DNA of 64,000 nucleotides from Chaetoderma sp. LZ-2023a (GCA_034401795.1 CM067373.1:93653612-93717611), one strand, 5' to 3'. Counted from the stretch's first letter, positions 11,521 through 22,851 are shown. Notes: generated from the sequence alone by a model not told the origin. A program made the numbers and translations.

Positions 11521-12330
11521 TCAGTCATGCCATGTCTTTTGCCGCCGGTGTGCAGTGGATAGTGTTTCTCTCACTAACTCATGGGCTTTTTCTATCCTTT
11601 GCCGTAAGAGTTCGACATAGAGAGATGGTGAATTTTTCTCCCCTGGTATCCGTGGCATTTCCAGATCCAAGCATATGGCTAATTCATGGCCTAACATTAA
11701 CCGAGCAGGGGTGTAGCCCATGCTGGAATGTTCTGAAGTGCGGTAAGCCATGAGTACATACGGGAGCCGTAAATCCCAGTCTCTACAATCAAGGCGTGTT
11801 TTCTTGGTAAGCATCTCCACGAGAGTTCTGTTGAATCTCTCTACAATCCCGTCGCGCCAGGGATGGTATGGAGTTGTCCTTGTTTTGACGATATGGAATA
11901 ATTTGCAGAGCTCTGATATGAGCCAGCTCACCAAATTACTTCCTTGATTGGAGTGCAACTCATAAGGCATACCAAAGCGGCAGAACACATTGCTGGCCAA
12001 GACCTCCACTACGGTGGATGCCTCATGGTCTGGCAGAGCAAATGCTTCTACCCACTTCGTAAAATAATCTTGTAATATGAGGATATATTTATTTCTATCA
12101 TCCGCCGTATTTAAGGGTCCGAGCACGTCGATAGCCACTCACTCCCACGGTGCACCAACAATCTATGGGATGCATTTGGCAACCCATGCCGTGACACTAT
12201 CACAAATCCCAATTCAGTGGAATCTCAGTTTGATACGGGCAACAATCCTTTCCATGGCCAGATGTCTGGTGTTATCATGTAATTGTTTCAATATAAGGTC
12301 ACGATAACTTTTCGGAACTACCAAATGGTT
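11521..12330 (-). pseudogene. Gypsy-2 integrase zinc-binding and catalytic domains
   Basis: The frame at 12150-12330 contains HDNTRH followed by CDSVTAWVAKC, an HHCC zinc-binding domain. The catalytic core follows: the first Asp in AIDVLGPL, then YFTKWVEAFALPDHEA, TPYHPWRDGIVERFNRTL with the catalytic Glu, and IPGEKNSPSLYVELLRQR. The second catalytic Asp, expected before QG, is replaced by Asn (HSNQGSNL). The frame also changes twice. Integrase would insert element DNA into chromosomes; this copy cannot. Confidence 0.88.
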
Positions 12331-12421
12331 ATTAATGTATAGAACGTTATTTATTAATTGACATTCTTCGAACTGTTAGTAATAATATTCTGCCGTGGTG
12401 GATAACGGTGTTACCGATTCA

Positions 12422-13149
12422 TTAGGTGGCGTACCCCCTCCTGAATCCACGCATATTCCGTGTCTTCACGTCTGCTGTTTGGTGGTGTACGATTTTCTCC
12501 GGATTCCACTCTGTGCACTGCAATTCGGGGAACTCCGGAGATGGCTGTGTTGACTGTGTCATGGTGGCGGCCTCTTCGTGTTCTGCTTCCACACCGATTC
12601 TGCTAAGGGCATCGGCATTTCCATGCAATTTGCCGGGATGGTGAACAACGTTAAAGTTATAGGCCTGCAGGGATTCCTGCCATCTTGCTACCTGGCCCTC
12701 CGGATTTTTTAAGTTCCTGAGCCACCGTAGTGAGGTATGGTCTGTACGGAGTGTAAAAGGGTGCCACCAATAGTTCTCGCTTGGTGGTTGCATATCTTCT
12801 CAGTTTTATGCTCTGTTCCGTCTTCGGTGACCTGAGATAGAACCACGTCTATAGTGAAAGCGGATGCATCAGTGTCTAAGATGAAATTGAGGTTTGGATT
12901 AGGATGAGCAAGAAATGGGGTGGTCTTCAAGAGTTCCTTAAGCGCCCTGAAGGAGCCTTTACACTCACTTGTCCACTCAAATGGTCGATATTTTTCGGTG
13001 ATCTTGTAGAGGGGTGAAGCAATCTCGCTGAAATGTCGGATGTAACGGCGATAGTACTGGCATAGGCCAAGGAAATTCTGTGTCTCTGTAACTGAAGAGG
13101 GCCGAGGCCACTCTGCTACTGCCTTCGTTTTCGATGACTGTGTAGCCAC
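12422..13149 (-). pseudogene. Gypsy-2 RT thumb and RNase H
   Basis: The first part (12709-13149) contains ETQNFLGLCQYYRRYIRHF and the RNase H start FILDTDASAFTIDVVLSQ. A frameshift then moves to 12422-12793, which contains FTLRTDHTSLRWL, VARWQESLQAYNF and HHPGKLHGNADALSR, the end of an RNase H of this family. RNase H removes the RNA strand during reverse transcription. Confidence 0.87.
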
Positions 13150-13770
13150 TCCATTGCTGGGTATGACGTGTCCCAGGAACTCAATGCTCTATCTGAAGAG
13201 ATGACATTTCTTCAGTTTGAGTTTCAAATTGGCCGGGCGGAAGCGGTGTCCAAATTTGTCAAGGTTTGCTCAAACGTAGGTCCAGAGACTATTACGTCAT
13301 CAATGTAACAGAGACAGATCTCCCATTGCAGGGTAGTCAATACCTTCTCAATGAGGCATTCAAAAGTTCCGGGGGCATTGTACAACCCATGGGGCATCTT
13401 GCAAAATTGGAAAAGGCCGTCCCTACAAACGAATGACGTCTTTTCCATATCAGCTTCACCCATGGATACTTGCCAGTAACCACTAGCTAAGTCAAGGGTA
13501 CAAAACCACTTGGCTCCGGACAAGGAATCCATGGCCTGATCTATCCGTGGTAATGGATAAGCATCTTTAACGCTAAGATCATTAAGGCGGCAGTAGTCTA
13601 TGCAAAACTGCAAGGTTTCGTTCTTTTTTGCCTGCTAGCACTATAGGGCTAGCCCATGGGGATGCTGAGGGTTCAATAATACCAGTCCGCAACATGTCAT
13701 TCACTTGTTGGTGTGCTTCTGCTTCCTTGTGAATGGGAAGACGTCATACGGGTTGTCATACAGGGCGATT
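13150..13770 (-). pseudogene. Gypsy-2 reverse transcriptase palm and fingers
   Basis: The frame at 13224-13613 contains FCIDYCRLNDL, AYPLPRIDQ, TLDLASGYWQVSM, GLYNAPGTFECL and the active-site box CYIDDVIVSG. Upstream, in another frame, are IHKEAEAHQQ and IEPSASPWASPIVL. The YIDD box is intact, unlike the CIDD of Gypsy-1, but frameshifts flank it. Confidence 0.88.
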
Positions 13771-13848
13771 ATTGCCTGTATCGATGGAGTGTCATATGAG
13801 ATAAGTTTCTCTGACATCCATGTCTCTGGAGGAAAAACTATCATGATA

Positions 13849-14268
13849 TTATTGTAATAGTTTCCGAATTTCTCGTTTTTGTGATTGCTGTAATCCAACG
13901 GTGGCACATAGATATAAATCGTGTAAATGTTCGGTTAAATCATCAGTCATTTGCGGTGTTGTGTCAGAAAGTGCAGCTGATTCTAATGGGATTATGTCCA
14001 CTAAATGGCTGCAGCGTACTCCGGGTTCCAGAGTGATGGGATCTGTGGTACCATTGAACACTCTAAAAGGTATTTTTTCCTTATTAGTAGTGTTCACTAT
14101 TATGCAGGGACTTGTGCATTGTGAGGCGATCATATAATTAGGGTCGGGTTCCAGCATGGCGATGTGTGTGTTGCTTCCTAACTGTGGTGCAGTGGCCCAT
14201 AAGATCTGTTCCTGTCCCAGCTCAACTGTGGCGGTACTCGATAATATTACCACGCACATATTGTACAA
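13849..14268 (-). pseudogene. Gypsy-2 protease-RT linker
   Basis: This 139-residue frame aligns by position and residue pattern with the linker of Gypsy-1 (ELGQEQILWATAPQL and AMLEPDPNY against the VMWAST and LLEPSHEF segments there). It carries no catalytic motif. The sequence upstream, where protease should be, gives only Pro/Ser-rich frames. Confidence 0.6.
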
Positions 14269-15039
14269 TGACGATGCTGGTCCGAGAGGTATTCGTCAGC
14301 CATGCATGTCGAGTTCCTGTTGTCTGCAGTGTACATGATGGCTTCGCTGGCACTGGGGAAATCGGAGCTGGGGGTAGCAATGGTGGTGGTGATGTTGCTG
14401 TTTCGGTGTAGGCAGTATTAGTGTAGACGGCGGCGTGTACGGGATAACGAATAAACTCTACCTGTGCAAGCCATTTCCTACAATGCTTTGGTGAAGCGCA
14501 GAAGAACCATGATGACGCCAAGGACGTGCGTTCCTCCGTTTATGTCGGCGCTTGCGGATCCATGAGGTGGAGTGAATCATCTCTCCTGAATCGCTACTGT
14601 CTGTGGATGCGAAAGATGTTGCTGGCGGGGGTGATGTTCTGCATATCACCAGAGGGCACTGAGAATCTAGTGTCTTGGTGGCGGGACGTGGTGCTTTCTA
14701 AAACGTTGTCTCAGAAGAGGTGCTACAACCTACCACTGCCGTTTTACATAGGAAAGAAGACGTGTTGTGTGCGGAAAAAGATGGGGGTGTCCTTGCTGCG
14801 GATGGGGGGGGGGGCAACGTAGGCACTGACATATGTGAAGCCATGCATTTTGGTATCGGTGTGAAAGCTGATTTCTGTGGATGATGGTTAGCCACTGAAC
14901 GTTGTTGCGTGAAAGCAGCAGTTGAGCCGGGAGGTGGATAGGGGCACTGAAGTGGCTCATTGTGATTCGGTGCCCTTTTGACTGTTTCTCCGGTTGTGGT
15001 ATGCTATGGTCTGGAGCAGGCGTTGTAGAGAGAGGTCGG

Positions 15040-15485
15040 TTAGGACACCGCTCCCTCCAATGTCCTGACTGACCACATCCAAAACAAGTGTTCGGTGGTG
15101 GTGCGGTGTTGGTGGTGTTTGCTAAACTGGGTTCTGGCGAGGATGGTGCTGAGTGTTGTAACCAAATTAGTGAGTGCGGAGATTTGTTTGTTAATCTCTT
15201 CTATCCGCTCTCTCACGTTGCTATTGTTGTTGTTATTTCACTGGTTTCCGCACCCAGGGGCTCCATTGTACCCTCCTCTACGAGCATGGTCTCTTCCTCC
15301 AGGTGCTTGATTTTGATTGGAATTCTGCACATCCGGTGGTGGTGGTGTCTGTGTGGCCAGTGTCGATGAACTGGAGGGAGCACTAGCGGGCGGGGCGATA
15401 GCTGCACCCTCTATCTCGTTGATAGGATGGAGTTGGTGTCGGTTATTCTTTTCCCGCTCCAGAAAGTTCTCAATGAGTCTTACCA
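15040..15485 (-). pseudogene. Gypsy-2 gag nucleocapsid fragment
   Basis: On the minus strand a CX2CX4HX4C zinc knuckle (CFGCGQSGHWRERC) lies at about 15048-15089. Just before it is a helix-forming stretch (VRERIEEINKQISALTNLV) comparable with the stretch before the Gypsy-1 knuckle. The capsid part upstream is not recognised, so gag is truncated or badly decayed. Confidence 0.7.
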
Positions 15486-15510
15486 GAGTGCGAGGCTAGA
15501 TTATCGCACT

Positions 15511-16796
15511 AACGGAAGAGAAGAGTATATTACACAGTATGTTATGAAGAAAGTGTCTCTAATCATTTTGAACCTATCCTATTGAGCTGAATAGAAAAAG
15601 TTAAGTTGGTAGCATGCCGGGCTAAACAGAGTTATGGCACGGACAGCGACCTCAGTGAAAAATTGTTGGTGGTGGGAGAAAGTGCTGCATATATAAGTGT
15701 TGCTGTATAGTGTTTCCTACGTGCACTGGAGTCCTATATTTTCTTTGAATAAACGAAACATATGAATGGATGGCCACTGGCCATATATATACGTATTCTA
15801 ACCAGAACAATCAATCCGGTGTCAAATGATCAATATATATATATAACAGTACAGGTTAACGAACCTACTATAGTGTGGTTAGCAACACATTGAGGAAAAT
15901 GAGAATAATTATCAACAAATACAGAAATTATAACTAGCGGTTCTAAGACCATTACGGTTCCTTTTAGTCATCGGGACCGTTATTGCGGATACAATATAAT
16001 TAACAAAACCTATATAGAGAAATAATTAAACTGTGAAGTATAGTTACTTGAATACTTGGTAGTCATTCCTAAGTTAGGCTACCGTGTTGCTGAAATTGAT
16101 ACGTCGATCCATAGTTGACGTGAAATGATGCGCTCTCCGGAAGCTGGAAAGTTCCCGCAGGTTGGTTCCTGCAAGCTGTTTTCCGCAAACAAGACTTCCG
16201 CAAGAACACCCATGGTGGGAGTGCATCGCTTAGTGTTGTAGGCCTAATAGAATGTCTAACGAGCAGTCAGTAAAAGATACGATAGTACTACGTGGTGAAG
16301 AAAGTTCCCATACACCGATGGCACGGATGGAAGGTATAAATAACCCGTCACTAGCGGGGGTTGTCAGAGATAAACGAGGATATAAAACAAAGCTTCACGG
16401 TGCTGGGTTCGTCAGTCAGCTCTTCTATTGCTGTGGTCGAAAGTCGAAAGAACAGACACGATATTAGTGCCATGCCGATTGACATACCACTTTTAGGTGT
16501 GGCCGGCAGATCCCGCGAGTCATCCATCAAAGAACATCCCATCTCTACATCTGTAGACTTGCATATTCTGGCCGTAAAGGCCTCACCACAAATTTGTGTT
16601 CCGAATGTAGCTGTTAGTATTCGTGAACAATTATCAGAAGTTCCAAATTATTCCCGTAAATGGGGAGTTACAAAATTGTTTTAGTGCAGTGGGTTGGAGA
16701 ACTGCACGCTACGGGATAAAAACCCGACACATAGTGAAGGAAGACGCATATTGTCTGTCACGCTTGTAGTGGCTGGTACAGATCCAACCTGTTCGG
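15511..16796. other. no gene recognised
   Basis: Short overlapping open frames at 16252-16684 on the plus strand have no recognisable family. A plus-strand TATA-like sequence near 15690 is followed about 60 bases later by AATAAA, an arrangement also seen in terminal repeats, but no partner repeat was found. Confidence 0.35.
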
Positions 16797-16975
16797 CCCC
16801 TGGCCGAGGATGCTCTCGATCACTGGATCGCTTCTCCTTTTATACTCCTTCGTCGTCACAGGCGCAGGCTTCATCCAATCATCGTTCGAGCAAGAGCCAA
16901 TCAGCGCGCAGCTAATAATAGCGCAGTCGAACATTCTAGAACATTCATTTGTCCACGTGGTTATGACGTCAGGGC
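16797..16975 (-). promoter_or_regulatory. heat-shock-type promoter cluster on the minus strand
   Basis: In minus-strand order: a CRE palindrome TGACGTCA (16964-16971), four alternating heat-shock boxes GAAnnTTCnnGAAnnTTC (16929-16946), CCAAT boxes at 16897-16901 and 16875-16879, and TATAAAAG (16844 to 16837). The spacing from the boxes to TATA is that of a compact inducible animal promoter. Its target is unclear: no recognised gene follows directly, and Gypsy-2 gag starts about 1.3 kb downstream. It could be the element's 5' terminal repeat or a host promoter. Confidence 0.5.
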
Positions 16976-17196
16976 AATATTTTGAAGATAATCATGAAGA
17001 GTTTTTCCTGGATAACTCAGCCATTTCTCAACCGATTTTGAAATGCTTTACAGATTTGGAAAGTCCGTTGAATTTTGATTAAAGCCAGATTCAACGGGAG
17101 AGGCAATCAATAAAGATTACAGGGTACCATCTCAGTACACTAAAAGCACCATCCTATCTAGGTCGTACCTACGAGCTCCATATAAACAGTGTCCTA

Positions 17197-18003
17197 GTGC
17201 GCATGTGCATCATGCGTTTTAACGAACTTAGTCATTTTTCGACGCGCTATCTCTCCCATAGGCCTATATACGCTTATGGGTCTACCCAGATGGGCGTGTT
17301 CAGGAAACGAATCCAGGACTGGCGGCACATACCAAGCTCAGCTGGTACGGCCGGTATCCGACTGGTCAATCCGAACTACACCTGGATCGGTCACATTGCT
17401 GATCGCAAAGACCCAAAAGCTTCTAAGTCTACAACAACTGTCTTCAACCAAATAGACTTCATACTATGCAAGACAGAAGTAAAACCCCTACTTCGGAAAG
17501 CTCGTTCCTATGGCGGTACAGATCTCAATTCTGACCATAAACCAGTCATTATACGCCTTCAGATAAACGATCTTTGCCTAATATATAAACACCATACCAG
17601 GCAAGAGGGTAGAGTCACCTACAACCTACCCAAGTTCATCAGCGACACTGACACTCAAATGTCATACAAAATCGGAGCGCAGATAGCTAACATCGACGTC
17701 AGCTCCGATCCAAATGAAGCCCTAACCAAAATACAAAAATCTATGGAATCATCAGCTACCAGCACCATAGGTGGTCTTAAAAAACAACCAAACTAGGTAT
17801 ACTGACGACCCTCTAGTAGTAAAACTGTCAACAGAGGAGAAAGCCTTACAGCTGTGCATCTATCAAAGTGGTCAAAGTGAAGACATTGCTGCATGCTGCG
17901 TCATGAGGAACATAGCTTTCCAGTCCTTCTGGAAGCTATGGATTCGTAGATCAAAGATGCTCTTCATAAAAAGGCTAAGTTTATACAATGTCAATTATGA
18001 TTG
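17197..18003 (+). pseudogene. LINE family A, copy 1, internally deleted
   Basis: The first part (17197-17796) is the C-terminal half of an APE-type endonuclease domain of a non-LTR retrotransposon: IADRKDPKASK, NQIDFILCKTEV and the catalytic-box sequence SDHKPVI. It continues into GRVTYNLPKFISDTDTQMSY, which is shared with copy 2 at 31.3 kb. The second part (17771-18003) contains IAFQSFWKLWIRRSKM, which in copy 2 lies at the end of the RT domain, about 1.4 kb further on. The whole RT core is therefore deleted. The 5' part of the endonuclease is missing too. Confidence 0.82.
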
Positions 18004-18159
18004 ACAGTCAGATACAGTCTGATACTGAAAGGATCCACATGGTATTATCTATTACGGACACCACAATGCAATAGCATCAAGACTGGGCCGTAAAGCGAGT
18101 ACAAGTACTATACACATCTATGTAAGACAAACAGATGGGCAAATTACCCCCATTAAATA

Positions 18160-18680
18160 TGCCTACATTGCTTAGAATCGGAAGATTTCATTGTCCAAAA
18201 ACCGTGAAGAAATGGGTATAATTCCAAAAAATCTAACTACTAATGATGCTATTTGCATGACATAGAACACATTTCTAAAGTTGTATTGAAATGCAAACAG
18301 CCATGGTTGAATAATAAGACAAATTAAAAAGCATAGCGAAAACACATGAAAAATATTCTACATTAAAAAGCTGGAAAAATCGCAAAAGTGCCCACAATTC
18401 AAACTGGCGATGATGCAGATTGTATCCATGCATCGCAATACATTTCTGTAACGTGTCATTGCTAATCATCTGATGAACCATTGTTGAATAAGAATGCAAT
18501 TTCAATACCTTAACCTAGGAGACATAAAACTGTCCAAAAAAGCTGTGAAAATAAGGAAAATCTCCCAAAATACAAACTAGAGAGGATAGAGGTTGCTGGC
18601 ATAGAACATTTCTGGAACGTTTCATTGAAATCCGATGAATCATTGTTGAACAATAAGCCGACTAAAAAATCTTAACCTAA
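18160..18680. repeat. diverged ~170-bp tandem repeats
   Basis: A motif of the form ttgaataataag recurs near 18309, 18482 and 18648, with surrounding similarity (gtccaaaaa, aacatttct, catcgcaat). This gives about three degenerate units in the intron upstream of the first symporter exon. Confidence 0.6.
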
Positions 18681-18685
18681 AAACC

Positions 18686-18755
18686 ATGCCTATGGCAGCA
18701 ACAGGTTCCAACCAAATTAGTTTAAAATTATTCAACAGCTTTCCTGTATAGGTCG
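18686..18755. repeat. hairpin-MITE, right half
   Basis: Contains ggcagcaacagg, aaattagtttaaaattattc, then cagctttcctgtatagg, the right arm of the hairpin family described for 26379-26706. Confidence 0.6.
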
Positions 18756-18825
18756 TTCAAGTATTAATCTTAAATGATAGAATTTATGAATTGACAATAC
18801 CTATTGTATAATACTTCTGCTTCAG

Positions 18826-19061
18826 GGTGCCATTGCTGGATTTATTACGGGAACGGTGATCGTGACATGGATTGCTATCGGAGCTATAGTTTCCCCACCG
18901 CCAGTGTCATACCTGTTGACTAGCGATGAGGGGTGTAACGTCACCAACAGCATCTATAATAGCAGCGGTTCTAATTATGATGCATATAACAGATACAATA
19001 TTGTTTCACAATCAACGACAGTCAGGATGTGGGAACCGACTGTAGACCCTATATCTGAAAG
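18826..19061 (+). CDS. sodium/solute symporter (SLC5 family), exon with transmembrane segment
   Basis: The acceptor is cttctgcttcag and the donor gtgagt. The 236-base exon starts in phase 0 and ends two bases into a codon. It encodes GAIAGFITGTVIVTWIAIG, a transmembrane helix, then an extracellular loop starting SPPPVSYLLTSDEGC with possible N-glycosylation sites (NVT, NSS). The Gly-rich helix followed by a PP-containing loop with a Cys is the pattern of the late part of SLC5 transporters, especially the sodium-coupled monocarboxylate/iodide branch. These proteins import small anions with sodium at the plasma membrane. Earlier exons were not found in this window and would lie to the left, beyond or among the transposons. 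Confidence 0.82.
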
Positions 19062-19069
19062 GTGAGTAA

Positions 19070-19640
19070 TAGTGGGGAATCTGTTTATAAAAGATCACAT
19101 GCATTTAGGATGAATAATGGCCATTCTCTTAGAAGAGACAGTTGGTCTAAAGACTATCTGCCTTAAAGAATCGCCATTTGTTCTTCAAAACAGTTTGTGG
19201 TTCCCAACATGTTCTAAGCGGGCCAGTCTCTCTTTAGTGACTACTCATCAGATGGCAAGTTTGGCATTTAAATGGTCTTTCTTACATTCGACGAATTTTG
19301 TTTTATATACATATCATCTTAGGATGTATCGTGATGCCTTTCATGAATGCTATGATAATATTAATCACTTGGCAAACATTGATTCACGTTGTGATTGATT
19401 GGTGGTTCGGTGCAGGCAGAATCAGTTTTGACATTTCTATCACACACTAGCTGTAATATTTATTTAATTTTGGGAGTGTTCATGAAACCAACATAGCATG
19501 ATGCAATCAGCATCATTACCTTTCTTACCTAGATAATATACGCTAAAAATGTAGCTAAAAATGTAGCGTACAACATCAATGATACATTTCCAACAAGATC
19601 TGTAACCACCCAAACGTTATATCGGATTTTGTCATCAGTT
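19070..19640. other. intronic sequence, no feature recognised
   Basis: Lies between symporter exons. An open frame at 19117-19398 shows no family signature and is probably chance. Confidence 0.4.
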
Positions 19641-19649
19641 CCTTCTGTA

Positions 19650-20110
19650 TTGTCCTTCTCCTTATTTCTCTTGCTCTGGCACCATTTTTGTTACAAGGAT
19701 CCATCGATGCCGGGCCTTCGCAGGGCGTACACCGCTTTTTGAGTCCCAACACAAGTCTCAGTCATCATGGCCAGCCTACCATCTTTATTTTTTTTCAGTG
19801 AATTTCCTATTACTTATTCCTCTGGACACCTTGCGGATCCCTCATATTTCTTATCAACTTTCATGGTATTTCGTTTCATATTTCATGTCTCTGGTGCATA
19901 TAAAACTATTTATTTAATGTTGGAACAGTAAATTTTGAATTTTGTTTAGTGATGTTTGATGACTACCTTCATACGTGATAATGGTTGTTGAAGTTAATTG
20001 TAGGCATTCTTATTCTACTACTCACTTCTCGTTGGATATTAATCCGCAGAAAGAACACTGCCGATGTAACTAAGATCTTCCACTTCCCATATATTCGAAC
20101 CTTTGATGGT
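19650..20110 (-). pseudogene. LINE reverse-transcriptase remnant, heavily decayed
   Basis: On the minus strand the frame near 20050-20110 reads EVEDLSYIGSVLSAD, which resembles the box after the RT domain of many LINEs (a YLGS-type motif). Broken similarity may continue to about 19650. Stops are frequent. This is weak but more than random. Confidence 0.35.
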
Positions 20111-20169
20111 AACTTGCTTTCCCCTTTTCTTCTTCGAATAGCCCCATAATCCCAATATGAACATAGCTA

Positions 20170-20272
20170 TACAGGTAAGCTGCTGCCCTTTTTTGAACTA
20201 CTTTGACTGGGCGATGATTCTGCTGATGGCAGCAACATAGCCCAGTCAAATTAGTTTCAATATACTCGACAT
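20170..20272. repeat. hairpin-MITE core
   Basis: The left arm (acaggtaagctgctg, then tttgactgggcgatg) and right arm (ggcagcaacatagcccag, then tcaaattagtttcaa) are inverted copies around 20225. Same family as 26379-26706. Confidence 0.7.
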
Positions 20273-20321
20273 AATGTTCTTATATTATAAATTTATCAAA
20301 GAGAAACAACAATTCATCCAC

Positions 20322-20891
20322 TTGACAGAGTTTTCGAATTTCACGCGAGAGATCTCTACGCCATTTTGTTTCAGCTAATATGTGACGTCAGACACTTGAG
20401 TGACAGATCAGATCCCTCTATTGTGAGGATGATGCGAACCGAGGAACACGGAAATGTCCCCGGTGTATGTGGTTACCTTTTTATACCCATCCAGATGATT
20501 AGTTTTTGGCAGAGCATCTATCGTCCATATATCAATGGTAACAGTGTTTCTACCTAAAAGGAGAAATATTGCATGCATTTGCACATAATATGAAAAATGC
20601 TTGAATTTGACAGAGTTTTCGAATTTCACGAGAGAGAGCTCTACGCCATTTTGTTTCAGCTAATATGTGACGTCAGACACTTGAGTGACAGATCAGATCC
20701 CTCTATTGTGAGGATGATGCGAACCGAGGAACACGGAAATGGCCCCTGTGTATGTGGTTACCTTTTTATACCCATCCAGATGATTAGTTTTTGGCAGAGC
20801 ATCTATCGTCCATATATCAATGGTAACAGTGTCTCTACCTAAAAGGAGAAATATTGCATGCATTTGCACATAATATGAAAAATGCTTGAAT
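20322..20891. repeat. 285-bp tandem duplication
   Basis: The sequence from ttgacagagttttcgaattt at 20322 repeats from 20607 with only a few differences. Each copy contains TGACGTCA and the tail tgcacataatatgaaaaatg. The unit shares gacttgagtgacagatc-like sequence with the MITE family, so a MITE-derived segment was duplicated within the symporter intron. Confidence 0.93.
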
Positions 20892-21211
20892 ATACTCAAA
20901 AAGTTAAGAGAAAGACTGCAACACAACTTTCCTTGATTAAAGTCCTGTCCAATAAAATTATAATAGTTGATTACTTTATACCAACAATTCGCACGGATCG
21001 ACATAAGCTCCCGCACTAACAGTTGAAATGCTACCACGTAGTACAAGAATGATTGTTACGACTTTCAGCTATTTCCGAAATGTAAAAAAACTTAGACAGA
21101 ACGACAAACGAGCCTAAGCTAGTTGCGAGCAGCAACTAATAACTACCGGTAGCTATGCGTGCTATTCATAGATGATATATGACTACTTAGGTGAAATACA
21201 TAACATTATAA

Positions 21212-21660
21212 TGGGCTTTTCCAGTGTGTCCATCCATCATATGACGTTATAATCAATTACCTGATGTGTAGGATGACGTCATAATCAATGGCGTCATGAA
21301 TGACGAAAATAAGTATATATATATAATGTCTATTAAATAGCAAAGAATTGCAAAGACATACAATTTATACAACGTGTCAGACTCTTTTAGATTTGATGAC
21401 TGTCTATGTGGAACCCTTTGTGACGTAATGATTGTGAAGTCATCATACACGCGCTGAACTGATTATGACGTCGTACTATGTCAGATGATGAAAGAATACT
21501 TTGGAAAGGTGAATTCGTACGTGTCAGACTATTAATCGTTTAAGACTGACTATATCGAGGCATTCATGGCGTCATAATTGTGACGTCATCTTGCAGAACA
21601 CGTAGTTGATTATGACGTCATATGATCAAGGGATATACTTGGAAGGGCCCATTTTATCAT
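21212..21660. repeat. compound MITE, two abutting parts
   Basis: Starts with gggcttttccagtgtg, has an internal end ggaaaggtgaatt near 21500, then a second part ending ggaagggcccatt. Both parts are rich in TGACGTCA and tatgacgtc. They are the CRE-rich flank of the family seen complete at 26379-26706, without the hairpin centre. Confidence 0.6.
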
Positions 21661-21693
21661 GTATATATGACATAACATACTTTATTTTCACAG

Positions 21694-21800
21694 TGACAGT
21701 GAAGGGATCTCCTACATATACCGGCTGTCATTCTGGCATTACTACCCACTTGGAACCATTGTCTGCATTCTGACGGCACTTGTAGTCAGCGCGGCGACGG
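21694..21800 (+). CDS. SLC5-family symporter, penultimate transmembrane exon
   Basis: The acceptor is tttattttcacag and the donor gtaagt. The exon is 107 bases long. Its first base completes the codon left open by the exon at 18826-19061, and it ends one base into a codon. It encodes GISYIYRLSFWHYYPLG followed by TIVCILTALVVSAATG, a hydrophobic helix of the length and spacing of the last transmembrane segment of SLC5 transporters. The preserved phase across a 2.6-kb intron supports both exons as real. Confidence 0.83.
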
Positions 21801-22051
21801 GTAAGTCTATAGTATATTATATAAATGTATCCAGTATTGCAGGGGAGGGGGTGGGTGAGTGGGTGGGGCGACATCACTAAACACACTATTGAATGTGTTA
21901 TCCAAGTAGGTAGTATAAAGGATGCGAATGTTAAAGCTATGCTTATCTCAGGATGTTGGCTGTAGTTCAAATATTGTGCGAGCATACCGATGCTATACAG
22001 CTCCGTTAGAAATTATAATGTCTACAAGATGATAAGTGACGTTTGCGCGAC

Positions 22052-22317
22052 TTAAAGGGGCATATTCATAGCAGAATGCTTATAAATAAAATAATTACAT
22101 GCTTTTAGAGGCTTAAATTGTGCGCCTATATGTAATGAAATGAAATAAATTGTAACATATTATGGTTTCAGTGCGCATAAATTCATATGAAATGAACTCA
22201 TCATAGGTTAAGATCTATTTCGTTTCATTACATCGTGGGACACAATTTAAGCCTCTTAAAATGTACACTTTTAACAATTTTATTTTCAAGCATTTTGGTG
22301 TGAATACGCACCTTTAA
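22052..22317. mobile_element. piggyBac-type MITE, copy 1
   Basis: Flanked on both sides by TTAA. The termini are AGGGGCATATTCATAGC and its inverse partner GTGTGAATACGCACCT. Long imperfect inverted arms (tagaggcttaaattgtg against cacaatttaagcctctta) cover most of the 266 bases. There is no coding capacity. TTAA targets and this terminal structure point to mobilisation by a piggyBac-like transposase encoded elsewhere. Confidence 0.75.
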
Positions 22318-22735
22318 TAAATAATGAAATAAACATATTTCTGACACATCCCTCTAAATAATGATTTGTTAATAATAACTTAATAATTTGAACACTGAAA
22401 TGGAGGTATACTAATGGAGGTAACTGTTGTAGATTTGTGAGATATAAATCAACATAGAACACATTAACCTACTTCAAGACCTTAGCCCTTAGAACCCTAC
22501 AGACGAAATAGGAGAAATCATCCGTAATTTAATAAATAATATTATGTTGCATAATTTGAAACTTATTTGACTGTGGAATTGTACACACACGTGACCGACA
22601 CAACAGGACAGGAAACGACTTGACGCAACGTGCCGAATTTACTTGAGACTTTAACCAAACCCATTGTGACACGACACAACGTGATGAAATTCCAATAAGA
22701 CACACATATATTAAACCTGTTATTGTCTGTTTTAG

Positions 22736-22851
22736 GTTTCAACAAGTCTAACCCAGTCCCTGGCCACTTGGTGTATCCACTGTGGGAGCGCATGTGCTGT
22801 TGCTGTAGAAGTCATTGCGGGAAGTATAGAAAAGAATCCAGATTTAGCCGT
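22736..22851 (+). CDS. SLC5-family symporter, cytoplasmic tail exon
   Basis: The acceptor is tattgtctgttttag; the first two bases complete the Gly codon started by the previous exon. It encodes a cytoplasmic tail beginning GFNKSNPVPGHLVYPLWERM, followed by a CCCC cluster that may be palmitoylated, then a basic stretch ending KESRFSR. A donor gtaaga at 22852 lets it join in phase 0 to the exon at 24537. If the intron is retained, the frame reads on for four residues (VRIE) to a TGA at 22864-22866, giving an alternative end. Confidence 0.8.

Larger units (their letters stand above)
10969..15510 (-). mobile_element. Ty3/Gypsy retrotransposon 2, decayed
   Basis: Read right to left: gag zinc knuckle near 15050, a Pro-rich linker, the protease-RT linker, RT, RNase H, integrase with zinc-binding and catalytic domains, then the GPY/F domain. 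The order is Ty3/Gypsy. Protein segments closely match Gypsy-1 (for example KLSYQWKGP), so both are one lineage. No protease DTG motif was found between the knuckle and the linker. At least five frame changes make it non-functional. Confidence 0.9.

Noticed and set aside
15680..15760. Plus-strand TATA followed by AATAAA as a solo LTR
   Set aside because: No TG...CA ends, target duplication or partner repeat could be found.
16252..16684. Overlapping plus-strand frames of 71 and 107 residues
   Set aside because: No domain, and two frames open at once suggests chance or terminal-repeat sequence.
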